A stretch of DNA of 64,000 bases from Hyperoodon ampullatus. Its lineage: Eukaryota; Chordata; Mammalia; Artiodactyla; Ziphiidae. The notes beneath the pieces were generated by a model that saw nothing but the letters and a program-made list of their open reading frames with translations, searched no databases and had not been told where the DNA came from. This document shows, in pieces, positions 1 to 13,151 of this stretch. Location: the NCBI GenBank assembly GCA_949752795.1, contig OX457068.1:60453582-60517581 (forward strand), read 5' to 3'. Position numbers and translations under genes: made by a program. Every line of letters starts with the position of its first letter. Position 1 is the first letter of the stretch.

Positions 1-3000
1 AAGAGCTGTAAAAAATACAAACACATAGAGGCTAAACAATACACTACTTAATAACGAAGTGATCACTGAAGAAATCAAAGAGGAAATAAAAAAATACCTA
101 GAAACAAATAACAATACAGACACGATGACCCAAAACCTATGGGATGCAGCAAAAGCAGTTCTAAGAGGGAAGTTTATAGCAATACAATCCCACCTTAAGA
201 AACAGGAAACATCTCGAATAAACAACCTAATCTTGCACCTAAATCAGTTAGAGAAAGAAGAACAAACACATCCCAAAGTTAGCAGAAGGAAAGAAATCAT
301 AAAAATCAGATCAGAAATAAATGAAAAATAAATGAAGGAAACGATAGCAAAGATCAATAAAACTAAAAGCTGGTTCTTTGAGAAGATAAACAAAATTGAT
401 AAACCATTAGCCAGACTCATCAAGAACAAAAGGGAGAAGACTCAAATCAATAGAATTAGAAATGAAAAAGGAGAAGTAACAACTGACACTGCAGAAATAC
501 AAAAGATCATGAGAGATTATTACAAGCAACTCTATGCCAATAAAATGGACAACCTGGAAGAAATGGACAAATTCTTAGAAATGCATAACCTGCCAAGACT
601 GAATCAGGAAGAAATAGAAAATATGAACAGACCAATCACAAGCACTGAAATTGAAACTGTGATTAAAAATCTTCCAACAAACAAAAGCCCAGGACCAGAT
701 GGCTTCACAGGCGAATTGTATCAAGCATTTAGAGAAGAGCTAACACCTATCCTTCTCAAACTCTTCCAAAATATAGCAGAGGGAGGAACACTCCCAAACT
801 CATTCTACGAGGCCACCATCACCTTGATACCAAAACCAGACAAGGATGTCACAAAGAAAGAAAACTACAGCCCAATATCACTGATGAATATAGATGCAAA
901 AATCCTCAACAAAATACTAGCAAACAGAATCCAACAGCACATTAAAAGGATCATACACCATGATCAAGTGGGGTTTATTCCAGGAATGCAAGGATTCTTC
1001 AATATATGCAAATCAATCAACGTGATACACCATATTAACAAATTGAAGAAGAAAAACCATATGATCATCTCAATAGATGCAGAGAAAGCTTTCGACAAAA
1101 TTCAACACCCATTTATTATAAAAACCCTGCAGAAAGTAGGCATAGAGGGAACCTTCCTCAACATAATAAAGGCCATATATGACAAACCCACAGCCAGCAT
1201 CGTCCTCAATGGTGAAAAACTGAAACCATTTCCACTAAGATCAGGAACAAGACAAGGCTGCCCACTCTCACCACTCTTATTCAACATAGTTTTGGAAGTT
1301 TTAGCCACAGCAATCAGAGAAGAAAAGGAAATAAAAGGAATCCAAATCAGAAAAGAAGAAGTAAAGCTGTCACTGTTTGCAGATGACATGATACTGTACA
1401 TAGAGAATCCTAAAGATGCTACCAGAAAAATACTAGAGCTAATCAATGAATTTGGTAAACTTGCAGGATACAAAATTAATGCATAGAAATCTCTGTCATT
1501 CCTATATACTAATGATGAAAAATCTGAAAGTGAAATCAAGGAAACACTCCCATTTACCATTGCAACAAAAAGAATAAAATATCTAGGAAAAAACCTACCT
1601 AAGGAGACAAAAGACCTGTATGCAGAAAATTATAAGACACTGATGAAAGAAATTAAAGATGATACAAATAGATGGAGAGATATACCATGTTCTTGGATTG
1701 GAAGAATCAACATTGTGAAAATGACTCTACTACCAAAAGCAATCTACAGATTCAATACAATCCCTATCAAACTACCACTGGCATTTTTCACAGAACTAGA
1801 ACAAAAAATTTCACAATTTGTATGGAAACACAAAAGACCCCGAATAGCCAAAGCAATCTTGAGAACGAAAAATGGAGCTAGAGGAATCAGGCTCCCTGAC
1901 TTCAGACTATACTACAAAGCTACAGTAATCAAGACAGTATGGTACTGGCACAAAAACAGGAAGATCAATGGAACAGTATAGAAAGCCCAGAGATAAACCC
2001 ACGGACATATGGTCACCTTATCTTTGACAAAGGAGGCAGGAATGTACAGTGGAGAAAGGACAGTCTCTTCAATAAGTGGTGCTGGGAAAACTGGATAGCG
2101 ACATGTAAAAGTATGAGATTAGATCACTCCCTAACACCATACACAAAAATAAGCTCAAAATGGATTAAAGACCTAAATGTAAGGCCAGACACTATCAAAC
2201 TCTTAGAGGAAAACATAGGCAGAACACTCTATGACATAAATCACATCAAGATCCTTTTTGACCCAACTCCTAGAGAAATGGAAATAAAGATAAAAATAAA
2301 CACATGGGACCTAATGAAACTTCAAAGCTTTTGCACAGCAAAGGAAACCATAAAAAAGACCAAAAGACAACCCTCAGAATGGGAGAAAATATTTGCAAAT
2401 GAAGCAACTGACAAAGGATTAATCTCCAAAATTTATAAGCAGCTCATGCAGCTCAATAACAAAAAAACAAACAGCCCAATCCAAAAATGGGCAGAAGACC
2501 TAAATAGACATTTCTCCACAGAAGATATACAGACTGCCAACAAACACATGAAAGGATGCTCAACATCTTTACTCATTAGAGAAATGCAAATCAAAACTAC
2601 AATGAGATATCATCTCACACCAGTCAGAATGGCCATCATCAAAAAATCCAGAAACAATAAATGCTGGAGAGGGTGTGGAAAGAAGGGAACACTCTTGCAC
2701 TCCTGGTGGGAATGTGAATTGGTACAGCCACTATGGAGAACAGTATGGAGGTTCCTTAAAATACTACAAATAGAACTACCATATGATCCAGCAATCCCAC
2801 TACTGGGCATATACCCTGAGAAAACCATAATTCAAAAAGAGATATGTACCAAAATGTTCATAGCAGCCCTATTTACAATAGCCCGGAGATGGAAACAACC
2901 TAAGTGTCCATCATCGGATGAATGGGTAAAGAAGATGTGGCACATATATACAATGGAATATTACTCAGCCATAAAAAGAAACGAAATTGAGCTATTTGTA

Positions 3001-3415
3001 ATGAGGTGGATGGACCTAGAGCCTGTCATACAGAGTGAAGTAAGTCAGAAAGAGAAAGACAAATACTGTATGCTGACACATATATATGGAATTTAAGAAA
3101 AAAAATCTCATGAAGAACATAGGGGTAAGACAGGAATAAAGACACAGACCTACTAGAGAATGGATTTGAGGATATGGGGAGGGGGAAGGGTAAGCTGTGA
3201 CAAAGTGAAAGAGCGGCATGGACATATATACACTACCAAACGTAAGGTAGATAGCTAGTGGGAAGCAGCCGCATAGCACAGGGAGATCAGCTCGGTGCTT
3301 TGTGACCGCCTGAAGGGGTGGGATAGGGAGGGTGGGAGGGAGACGCAAAAGGGAGGGGATATGGGAACATATGTATATGTATAACTGATTAAATTTGTTA
3401 TAAAGCAAAAAAAAA
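1..3415 (+). mobile_element. L1-A: young LINE-1, 3' half (5' part outside window)
   Basis: The sequence encodes most of an L1 ORF2 protein, followed by a short 3' UTR with a G-rich stretch (about 3170-3360) and an A-run at 3407-3415. It is collinear with the opposite-strand element at 52338-55774. In stretches compared by eye the two differ at only about 2 positions per 100, so both belong to one young subfamily. The missing 5' portion (5' UTR, ORF1, endonuclease) lies left of the window or was lost by 5' truncation; these cannot be told apart here, so no target-site duplication can be assigned. Confidence 0.95.
2..3096 (+). pseudogene. L1-A ORF2 remnant (reverse transcriptase and C-terminal domain)
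   Basis: L1 ORF2 makes the endonuclease/reverse transcriptase that copies L1 RNA into the genome by target-primed reverse transcription. This copy starts near residue 244, just after the endonuclease domain, using L1-D numbering. The reverse transcriptase is recognisable, with an intact FADD catalytic box at about 1376-1387. The C-terminal zinc knuckle keeps all four ligands (C-x3-C-x7-H-x4-C, near 2662-2715). The frame is broken by in-frame stops at 26-28 (Trp to amber), 329-331 (Glu to ochre) and 1484-1486 (Gln to amber). A 4-bp deletion near 1960 shifts the frame. After it the normal frame reopens and runs to the natural stop at 3094-3096. The protein cannot be made. Confidence 0.93.
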
Positions 3416-4480
3416 GTTTATTTAAAGATAAATTTAAATGTATTAGAAAATGTTTAAAGCCTTTATCTGGCTGATTTTTAACTTCCGTTTCAGTTTTAAA
3501 ATCTCAATTTCTGAATTATTTCCTGAAACTTTCTCTAATAATTCAAAGTCTTACATATTTTTGAAAAGTCAGGGTGCTTATTATCTATATTATCTTTTGA
3601 CAGTTTACCCTGGCTACTTATAATGTACATTATAATTTACACATAATGCCTGGAAAATTTTTATTTGTATTAGTCTTATCTGTAGAGATTGTCAGTTAAA
3701 AGCTAGAGTTTGAAATACCTCTAGGAATGTGGTAGAAGTCCTGTACATATACACACATAGTAAGGGTCCAGTACATGTGCATTCAGTTGGATTATGCGCC
3801 ATCTAAAAATCTCTGATCCTTGTTACCTCTATGTCAGAGATTTCAGGTTACATTACCCACCACATTCAAAGTACAATGGAAGGAAATTACAAACATTTGA
3901 GACCCATGTTTCATACCCTTAAGACATCATCATAAACTTAGAAGGGGCTTTTCTTTGAAGAAAAGGACTTCTTTACATTCATCTTCATCTACGTTTCCCT
4001 CTGCCTCTAGTCTGATCTGTCATTTATTCCTGACATAAAGTTGCAGCATGGAGTTGCTAGGATTATTCTAGCATACTAAGAGTGTTTTTTTCAGATTGCA
4101 GAATTAGTGTGTCATTTTTCTTCACAGCTTCTGCCTTAATTTCTGTTAATGTTGCTGATCATTGGTTTCACAATGAAATTCCTTCTAATGAGTTAGTGGG
4201 TTTCCACCTTTACACTGATAGCACAAAAGGCTGGATAGGTAATGTCAGAGTATCTGCAGGAGGCAAATAAAGAAAGATATTGATACACTATGTAAATAGC
4301 TTTCACACAGAATTTTATTTTATTGTATTTTATTATATTTTTATTGCTGAGTTTGTACAAGCACAACTGTGCGTGGGTCAGATGGGAGCACAATAAAGCT
4401 ACTCACAGTTAAGATAATCAATGATATTATTTTGGAAAAGATGCCCAACCAGTAGCAGGAGAGGCTTCCTATTCTGGAGT
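3416..4480. other. Anonymous AT-rich DNA
   Basis: No gene or repeat is recognised. Short open frames here have no family resemblance and are scattered on both strands. The stretch 4310-4345 is a low-complexity TTTTATT tract. Confidence 0.5.
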
Positions 4481-4484
4481 TCAA

Positions 4485-4600
4485 ACTTTTATTCATTTGT
4501 GTATTTAATGAATGTTTATGGAAAACAACTTTGCTTGGCACAGAGGAGACAGAGGTTTACAGGATAATTCCTGCCTTCCAGAAATATGCAGAGAAAAATA
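4485..4600 (+). repeat. Possible ancient mammalian-wide repeat (L2-like)
   Basis: The order of motifs (TTTATTCATTTGTGTATTTAATGAATGTTTATGG, here described only by its beginning and end, then a GGCACAGAGGAGAC core and a CCTGCCTTCCAGAA segment) resembles a common old dispersed repeat. Divergence is high and the family assignment is uncertain. Confidence 0.3.
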
Positions 4601-6225
4601 AAATAATAAGATAAAATAAAAGTAATATGTGTCTAGCACAGTTATGGCACAAGGGAGAAGCTTAATAAAGATTAGGTAAAATTGTTATTAGTGGCAAGAA
4701 TAGGTTCGCTTCAACTCACCCATTGAAGTCCACAGATGTACTCAAGCCTTCTTTCAAAGTGTAAGTGCTCATTATTTCAAAAGTAGTTCTAACAAGTGAG
4801 TAACTTGTTTCTTAAACTTTCAGAAGATTAGAAGAGTCTAATTAAACAGAAAGAGGAGGGTGAACAAATAAAAAAGGTGAAAAATAGGTATGTCAAAAAA
4901 TTATAAAAGCTCACATGCAATAACAACAAACAGACAAATACAAAAATCCTATATTATTCAGAAACTTTTAAGTGTGGGACAAACAGAATGTATAGTTTAG
5001 GAGCCTGCACAGTAGACTATAAGGGGCCTACAGAATAGACAACAGTCAAGTAGCATTTGAGCACTAGGTTTTCTTCACATGTTTATGTCACTCATTCTTT
5101 ACAAAGACCCTGCTGGAGTAACTTGTTCTAGTTAACAAAAGAAGAGATAAAGGATTCAAGTAGTCAAGAAGCATATTCAACATGAATCATGAATATGAAG
5201 TTCAAGATGTTAAAGTAATTTAAATATGTAATTTTGATTGCATCTTTGAGTTTTAGAGCTTCTTGGGAATGAATCAGTTGAGGGGATACATAATTATAAA
5301 CCTGTAAATGGAATTTAAGAGTTTCCTAATGCTCTAATCTTATTAGAGTTAAATATTCCTAATTCAGAGAAAAATTAACATGGCCACACTCAAATACATA
5401 AAGAAACCAAGAACTTTCTTCAAAAACAGTATGTCAAATGTGCTACTGACCTGATCAAGGATAGAAAATCTTGCTAATTTCACTCCTAGATCCTTAAGAC
5501 TCAGCAGAATTCAAAGTAAAAAATTAATATTCAATTAGCATGATTTAGAAATTGTTGATTACTTTACTTTCTGTTTTTTTGTTTGTTTGTTTAATTGTTG
5601 CCACACCCAGTTACTTAAAGTGATGAAAAGTGATCACAGTGGATTCTTTCCCTCTTTTTTCTTTATTCTCCACATCAACTACTCCTACTCTTTTCTCCTC
5701 AGATAGATCATTATAACATTCTTTTCCCATGTCTTATCCATCAGAGTGGTCATAGACAAACACTTTCTGCCCCAGTTACTTTTCTATAGCAGAACTCCCC
5801 TATATGGTAAAATCAGAGTCAAGAAATCCTCCACATATCTCATATTCATGGTAAATAACACTTAGATATTCTCTTTGCACCATTCCTTTAAAAAGTTAAC
5901 CCCAAATAATTTATCTATCTCAGTGCTCCATGTGACATAATAAAATGCTTCTTTTTATGTAATTTGCTTTTTAATGGTCCAATCATATTAGACATTGAAA
6001 TTCAAGATTACTGTGTTTTAATCTCCTTTATTTTCATCTTTCATCTACTTTATTTCTGAGTATCTTGCAATGGTATTTGGACTTGTTTGTACTTCATATG
6101 TATGTTCTAAAAGCCCCTAGAAGGAGTCAGGGACACCCTATCTTCTTCATGTATTTGTCTTTACAGTATTTACATATATATTTACAGCATGTGGTATGGG
6201 GCTTAGAGTGACCTGTGCTATTTAT
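4601..6225. other. Anonymous AT-rich DNA
   Basis: I see no coding pattern, RNA gene or clear repeat, only short homopolymer runs such as the GTTTGTTTGTTT tract near 5580. Confidence 0.5.
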
Positions 6226-6430
6226 AAGTTTAAGATCTTGGACAATTTGCTTGACATTTCCAAGCCTCAGGCTTTTCATTTATGGAAAGGGGATAATAAT
6301 AGTTACCTCATGGTTGACCATAAGATTACATGGCATAAGTTATAGCAGATACTGAGGTTTCAATAACAGAGTACTAAGCATTATCACTTTTATTATCTAA
6401 CACAGTGCCTAAAATAATAAAGGACTCAAA
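6226..6430 (+). repeat. MIR-type ancient tRNA-derived SINE fragment
   Basis: The order of motifs fits the MIR core and 3' part: TTGGACAATTTGCTTGACATTTCC, then a CAAGCCTCAGGCTTTTCATTTATGG segment, then GGGGATAATAATAGTTACCTCA, and finally AGCACAGTGCCTAAAATAATAA-like sequence near 6400. It is heavily diverged, as expected for an element predating placental radiation. Confidence 0.7.
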
Positions 6431-8670
6431 GACCTATTGATGATGACAAAATCTCAAGAGAGATTAAAATTCCACTCCTTGTTCCTTACTGTATTAATTA
6501 GTAATACAGTCTCAATTCCCCAGAAAACTCCACGCTTGTTTTTGAGTTTTGTGTGATCCAGTTGGCTCTCTAACTATTAAATAGTGGTAAAATAATTCAG
6601 TTCATTTCATTTTTCCTCATTTCACATTCCAGTCTCCTGCCTCTTATACCCCCCCAACCCAGCTGCTCAATACCTTCCTGAAATTAAGGTGACTGCCAAG
6701 AACCCCCACAAAAGTATCCCTTCCCGTATGTCAGGCATAAAAAGGTGGTAGGTTTATCATCAGAAAACATGCACATGATCTTCATCTCTACCATAAGGTA
6801 GCTCTGTAACTTTACATAAGACCGGTAACCTTTCTGTGCTGTAGTTTATATAACTGCAAAATGGGGTGAAAATCCTCAATTTTTTCACAAGAAATTTGTA
6901 AAGATTGAATGTGGTAAACATTTTTTTTGTTTGTGAATACACTTAACATCTATGGTGATGTCTAAATGTTAGGCATTCTATTATACTACATGCTCCAGAT
7001 TATGCCATCATGAATATTCTTCTTTCAAAATGACACACTTCTATGTGCATTTCTTCCGTCTCTGACTTAATTAGTTTTATCTATCACATAACTAGCTAAC
7101 AGTGTTATTAGTGTTAATTGGTACTTAATAATCAGTAATGTAACCCAGGTGAAATATTTGGATTTTGATAGAAGGCTTCAAGGTACAAAATAAACCTATC
7201 AGGAGTGGATCTAGTGAAAATAATAGTTGTCTCTGAGCTCATATTGGAAAATTCTGGGAAATATATTTGATACAATTTGGACTTTTGTGTTATAACACAG
7301 TTTATTGTCAGTTTCCTATAGTCAGGGATGATTCCCGATTGGGTATAAAAATTAAAACATTTTCCCTTGCCTTAAACTTACATCTCATTCAGTATCAACT
7401 GGGAAAAGAGGCAGTTTTGATTTCATGGTTGTCTATTTTATGATAGGTGGATTAAAATGCACACCACATCATGAACCAGTGGGGGGAGGTTGAATTCCAG
7501 TCAGATTTAGATGAGAAAATTAAAATGAAAAAAAGTAAAGTTAGCTTTTTGGTACATGGCGATTTGTGAACATGTTAACTGAAGTGTGTCTAGATGTATC
7601 CTCCTTAGCCACTAGGGGTCAGAATTACACAGCACACTCACAGAACATGGATAACTAGTGGACCTGAAAGGAGGGACCAGAAATCACCATTTGGAAATGC
7701 TTTTGAGCATTGTGTGCAGAGTACACTGAGAGAGCATTTGCCATATGCCTGCCAGGTCTAATTATATGTTAAAGGGTAAGAACACGCAATTGGCACATCG
7801 ACTTGCTCAGCTTATTTTTCCAGTCTTATTTTACTCTATTCCGTTATAAGATACCACTTGGAACTAGATTTGAAAGAGACTCTCCCCAACTCTAGAGGTC
7901 AGATTTCTGTCAGCCATCATGGCAGGAAATTTGACATTGAAGAACTTAAAATCTTCTGTGGGGAATAGGATTAAGAGAGGCAGTATGTATGGTTAACCTA
8001 TTGAAAACCATTATAAATATCAGCTACCTTCCCCAAAACAAAATAATAAAACAGCATAGAAAAAAAATTAAATAGGAAAATATCAATGTGTTTTTATGTA
8101 TTTTAAAAAGAATAGTGGACAGAACTATACATTTCTAACTATTATCTCTTGGCTCATTAGTTTTTCATGATTGCCCTACAACCTTAAAGAGGTCCATATA
8201 ATTATTTGTCACAAATAAATAAGACATGAAGACATGAGGCATATTTGTCTGTCTGATCCTTAATATCTTTTGGTTTTACTGCTGGAGAGCAGACCCCTCC
8301 TGTTCCTGGAATTCCACTATGGGCCTTAATGCCAGCCCTCCCAGGTTTCCTCTGCCACCTCCTGTGCATTGCTTCAGCTCTCTCTCTCCTTACAACAACC
8401 AGTCACAGAGAGCTCTTGTGATATCTAAATTTATTCACCACATCTTCCTTTTCCTTTCTTAAGGCTTTTGGTAAAAACCTAACTTTTTGACATTGGTTTA
8501 TCTCCCTTTTCTATTAACAATGAACAGTTTCCTTTTTCTCCAACTGTACTCAAATAAATCACATTTTGTATATACCAGAACAGATTTTCACAGTTGCCAA
8601 AAAGTGTGCAGACATAAATTCACATAAGCAATTTGGTGGAACTTGTGTTTGGTAATGAATATACAAATAT
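6431..8670. other. Anonymous DNA, with a weak MIR-like segment near 6755-6945
   Basis: At about 6795-6870 a pattern like MIR (TCTGTAACTTTACATAAGACC, then CTGCAAAATGGGGTGA) is visible but weak. The rest, including 6945-8670, shows no gene or assignable repeat. Confidence 0.45.
7609..7622 (+). promoter_or_regulatory. CTCF-like motif (candidate only)
   Basis: CCACTAGGGGTCAG differs at one position from the core CCACYAGRGGGCAG of the vertebrate CTCF motif. A single near-match in 64 kb can arise by chance, so this is a candidate rather than a site. Confidence 0.2.
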
Positions 8671-8983
8671 ATAATTTATTTTATAAATGTATATATATAT
8701 ATAATTTATTATATAAATAGCTGGGAATTTATATATATAATTTTTTCAAAAATATCTGCAAAAAATGTGCATAAGTACAGATTATACCCTTCTGGAAAAA
8801 ACAGCATGGCCAAGGCATAGCTGTTTACAGTACAGAGGAGGGAGAGGAGGCTTGCAGGTTGAACCACACCCCATCTACTCTGTCAACTGGTAGTGGTCCC
8901 TGTAACTATATAGGGGATGGGGAGGGTGCTGTACAACTCATTCCTAGGAAGGTGACTTCACCAGGCACACCTGTCGGGATATA

Positions 8984-8991
<8 letters not shown>

Positions 8992-9055
<64 letters not shown>
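8992..9055. repeat. (TA)n microsatellite
   Basis: About 30 uninterrupted TA units follow a short (GT) lead-in. The repeat is perfect, so it is probably length-polymorphic. Confidence 0.97.
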
Positions 9056-9058
<3 letters not shown>

Positions 9059-9420
9059 TCATACATAATATATGTTCATAGATATAAAATATGAACATAT
9101 GAATATAATTTATATCATATTAATATAAATAAATTTTTATTATTAATATCATATTAATGTAAGTAATATTAATATATTACTACTATTATTATATTTAATT
9201 GATATTAATATTATTATAATATTACTATTATATAAATACAATTATATAATATATAATATATTCATATATAACATGAATATATATGAATATATTATAGTGA
9301 ATATTATATATAATATATAGTGAATATTATATATTCATTATAATATATTTATTCATATATAGTATACATTCATATATTATGTATTCATTTATATATAACA
9401 TATATTATATATATTTTTAC
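9056..9420. repeat. AT-only degenerate repeat tract
   Basis: This stretch is almost entirely A and T, with recurring TATTAATAT, ATATATAAT and TTCATATAT words that are largely self-complementary. It looks like a decayed extension of the adjacent (TA)n array. Confidence 0.8.
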
Positions 9421-12400
9421 AATAATTGTGTATCTCTCTGCAAAAAGAATAAAATAAGAACTAGGAGAATTCCATGATCAAATACTCTTTCATCCCATAT
9501 ACTATCTTTCCCTCTTAGACATTTACAATGCTCATTAGCACATTTAAGCCCTGATAAGTTTCAAGTTATTCAAATACTCTGTCATTTATTCAAATAACTC
9601 CTATTAATACATCCACAGTTGAGTATTTCCTTTTAGATAACTATGCTGATTGTTGAAGAATAAGTATAAAGAAAAAGAAGTCTTTCCAAATACCAAATCG
9701 CTCAAAATCAATCACTCTTGAGGTTTCCATAAGAATCAGCCTCACACCTTTAGGTTCAAGGGCAAATAACCTCTAAGGGCAAATGACATCTCCTAGGTTG
9801 GTTTCAGTAATTAACTCTGTGCTTGATGAATTTTGTTTTTCTGGGCAGTGTATACTCTTAACTTCAAGTATGTGGTCCTCACAGTAAGCCAAGGAAATCT
9901 AAAGTCCAGTACAATAAAAAAATAAATTAAATTAAGTCCACTTATTTATTTATCATCTTTAAATATAGCTTGAGTGTAAGGCTTTAAGCATGTGCACGAT
10001 ACAGCAGTTTCTTCATTTTCTCAAACCACAGCTTCTTTCAGCTTGCCTCCCCTACCTCAGCTGCTGACATTCAAATTGACTTTTCACATTTATAATAGGG
10101 GTTTTTCTCTTGTTTTTACCATTGTCCTCTGAGACCACTGCTGTAATTTTCTGCTGATGCACAAGATGGAAGAAGGTACCCTGGAAAGTACACCACTTAT
10201 TCCAGTCATTTTGCTAAAGGATGCTCAAGTGTGGACAAAGTCGTCAGAGAAAATGACAGGGAGCTACATGCTGCTGTCGGGAATTGCTTCCTCATCGGTG
10301 GCCCAATTTTCAGAAATGAGACCAAAAACCACGTGCACTCCAGCTTTCAGACAAGAAGGAATTGAGATGTACAACATCTAAACTAAAGGAATGAGCCAGA
10401 TTACTTTTTTAAAAAAGCAACAGAAAGGAAAAACAAAAAGAAAGAAAACCTCAGTGATGCATACCCCTGGCAGAAACACCAGCATTTTGAAAGACAATAT
10501 TAAACTTGATACAAAGTCAATCCATGACATTCAAATGTTTACTGAGTGCTTTGTGCTCTACCTGTTAAGTGAGAAAAGGTGGAAAGTCAGGGTAAAGAAT
10601 GCAGAAAGAGGAAAAGAATAGGAGCTATGATTTTCAATCATAAGAAGTCTCTGACTCAGAAGATAAACACAAATAAGCAATAGAGATGGAAGGGTGGGGC
10701 AGTAGTTCCATATTTTTCAAAATATGTTTCATGAAACAACATTTTCATGGATGCTAATAGGTATAACGACAACAAAACTAAAACAAAGCAAAACGGAATC
10801 AACAAAAAATGACCCTCAGGTAATTAAATGTCAAACTTCTCAGAGCTGGTACTGAGTAAATGAGTTTCCTGATTCAAAAAGAGGGAGATATAATTTGCTA
10901 CATTTGAGAATGGAACGGATTTTATTGACAGCAAGTCTATTAACTCTGTAAAACTACCTTTTTGGAGAAAAGTGATTAGGAGACATCAGAGGTCTCTAAT
11001 TCTATTTCTGCTGCTGTCTAGTGATATGACTTTGACAAATATCCATCCTTTCCTGAATTTTAGACTTCCCATCTGTAAAAAAACAGAGTTGTCAAGATAG
11101 TCCCAGAGGCCTAAATATACTATGTTTACATGATAGTACATCCCCAGGTCCTCACATATGTAGCACAAACTAGAATATTATTTTATTGCTTAGGTAACAT
11201 TTTCTCAGGCCACACATTCTGAGAGAGTTATAATAGCAATGAAAACAAACAACAAAGTCTTTGGCTCTGAACATTTATTCTGAAGACCCAGTGGATTTAA
11301 TATGAAAATTCAGGTTTGATAATTGGTGGTCATTAAACTCATCTAGTTGTAGTTGTTGGAAATCTGTGATCAACTCTCCAGTAAACTATAGGTCACTACC
11401 AAGGCCATGTAGACCTCCCAAGTGCATGGGCCTCTTTCTGTGAAGTTGTTACATTTATTTCATCTTAATGGGGAATATCAGCGTGAAAACACATGGGATT
11501 TCATGTTTTGTCTTCAACATTTGAAGAGCTTAGAGGCTGTCACTTCTGTCCTTACAACAAGAAAAAGCTAGATATATTGAAAATTAATTATTTTTGACTG
11601 ATCAGAAAATTGAGTTTGTAGGACAAACTGCAACCAGGAAATCTGGAGAGACAGGTGCATCCAGAGAGTCAAAGCTGGATAAGTTGTTAGAGGCATAAAC
11701 TGGTGCCTCTGTTGAGGCATAAACAGCCCTGTGCACTAGTAATACCTTTGACAAATTGCTGGAGGCTGAGTTTGGACTAGGGTGAGTCAGAAACACCTGG
11801 AGTCCTGGTCTTTGAAGGGCTCCACACTTTCATTAGCTTTACCATCAGAAACCCCACCAGGATCTCACAGTGAAGATCCAATAAAGAATCCTTCATGACT
11901 CTAGCAGGGGACAGGGGAGAATAATCTTTGTGAAACACACTCTTTTTACATAACAAAAAATAATTTTCCTTCCAGGGGAAAAGACTTTATCAGAGCTTTA
12001 TCCCTGATGGGGGAAAGGCATTCTTCCTATTTCCATTCCAGCTCAATCTCTTGTTTCACCTAAGGGGAGAAAAGTACACAGTCAACAGGAGCAAGGGCTT
12101 CAAGGATATAGATTTGGGACCCAGTAGCCAAGGAAGTGTATGTATGGCAGGAGGGAAAACTAGACCTCTTTAGAAACTGTTGTGAAAGTCTGAACTGATG
12201 AGTAATGTAAGCAAAAAGAAAAAGAAAAAATCAACATGATAAGACTGAAATTTAATCAGAAGATCATTAAACACTTTCCCTACTTCATTTCTTATCACCA
12301 CACCAACAGGACTCCAGTTGATTACAGTTGAAAGAGTTGAAAGACAAATACTCTAACTGAGGAGTTTCTAGGGAAGTCCAAAGACATTATGGGGGTACAA

Positions 12401-12680
12401 AACAAGTGCACTATAGGAATTTGAAACCTCTGACACCTACAGCTACAGAAAACAATAAACACAGTCCAATTTTAGCCAAAGTAACATAAAATCTCATGCT
12501 AAATGCCTATTTGCCTTACTTCTTATTACTCGATGTATGTGCAGATTTCAACAAAACTTAGAAGGCATTTCAAAAGACAAGAAAAAGCACAATCTGAAGA
12601 GAAAAAAAAGGATCAGAACAAGATTTCATTATGACACAGATGTTGGAATGATCAGATATGAAATTTAAAATAACCAAAGT
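9421..12680. other. Anonymous DNA
   Basis: No gene is recognised. Two consecutive short frames at 10157-10381 and 10391-10621 have no recognisable domain or conserved motif and no supporting splice or poly(A) structure. A MIR-like fragment lies at 11000-11165 and is listed separately. Confidence 0.45.
11000..11165 (+). repeat. MIR-type SINE fragment
   Basis: The motif order matches MIR: CTGTCTAGTGATATGACTTTG, then ATCCTTTCCTGAATTTTAGAC, then CCCATCTGTAAAAA. It is diverged and truncated. Confidence 0.5.
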
Positions 12681-12684
12681 GGAA

Positions 12685-12935
12685 ATGTGGACGGGAGGCA
12701 TAAATTAGAAGTTTGGGATTAACAAATACACATTACTATATATAAAATAGATAATCAACAATGATGTACTGTATAGCACAGGAAACTCTACCCAATATTC
12801 TGTTATAACCTGTATGGGAAAAGAATCTGAAAAAGAATGGATATATGTATATGTATAAATGAATCACTTTGCTGTACACCTGAAACTAACACAACATAGT
12901 AAGTCAAATATACTCTAATACGAAATAATTTTTTT
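12685..12935 (+). mobile_element. L1 3'-end fragment
   Basis: This is the typical 3' UTR of artiodactyl and whale L1s: TACTATATATAAAATAGATAA, then a TACTGTATAGCACAGGAAACTC segment, TGTACACCTGAAACTAACAC, and a short A-rich end. The same block ends L1-B (about 20965-21235) and the 30600-30795 element. No ORF2 sequence precedes it, so it is a strongly 5'-truncated insertion. Confidence 0.85.
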
Positions 12936-13150
12936 TAAAAAGTAACCATCATGCTTCTGACAGGCGTGTGTATCTCTGTGATGGCATCTAAACAATAAAG
13001 ATTTAAAGGAGGAAAATAAAATAATACTATAATTAAAAATATTAAGGTCTTAATTGGAAAAAAAGTAGACAACATGCCAGAATAGATGGATAACATAAGC
13101 AGAGAAAATAAAAAGTATAAGAAAGAAACAAAATAAGAATGTACTTTAAT
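12936..13150 (+). repeat. Old L1 ORF1-like scrap
   Basis: The segment around 13060-13135 (AAAAAGTAGACAACATGCCAG, then GATAACATAAGCAGAGA) resembles the start of ORF1 in old mammalian L1s. The sequence at 12600-12680 may be another piece of the same element, split by the L1 3' end. Assignment is tentative. Confidence 0.35.
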
Positions 13151-13151
13151 A

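Noticed and set aside
10157..10621. Two consecutive short frames as a possible small gene or processed pseudogene
   Set aside because: No domain, signal peptide or known protein is recognised, and no poly(A) tail or target duplication is visible. Length is within chance expectation.
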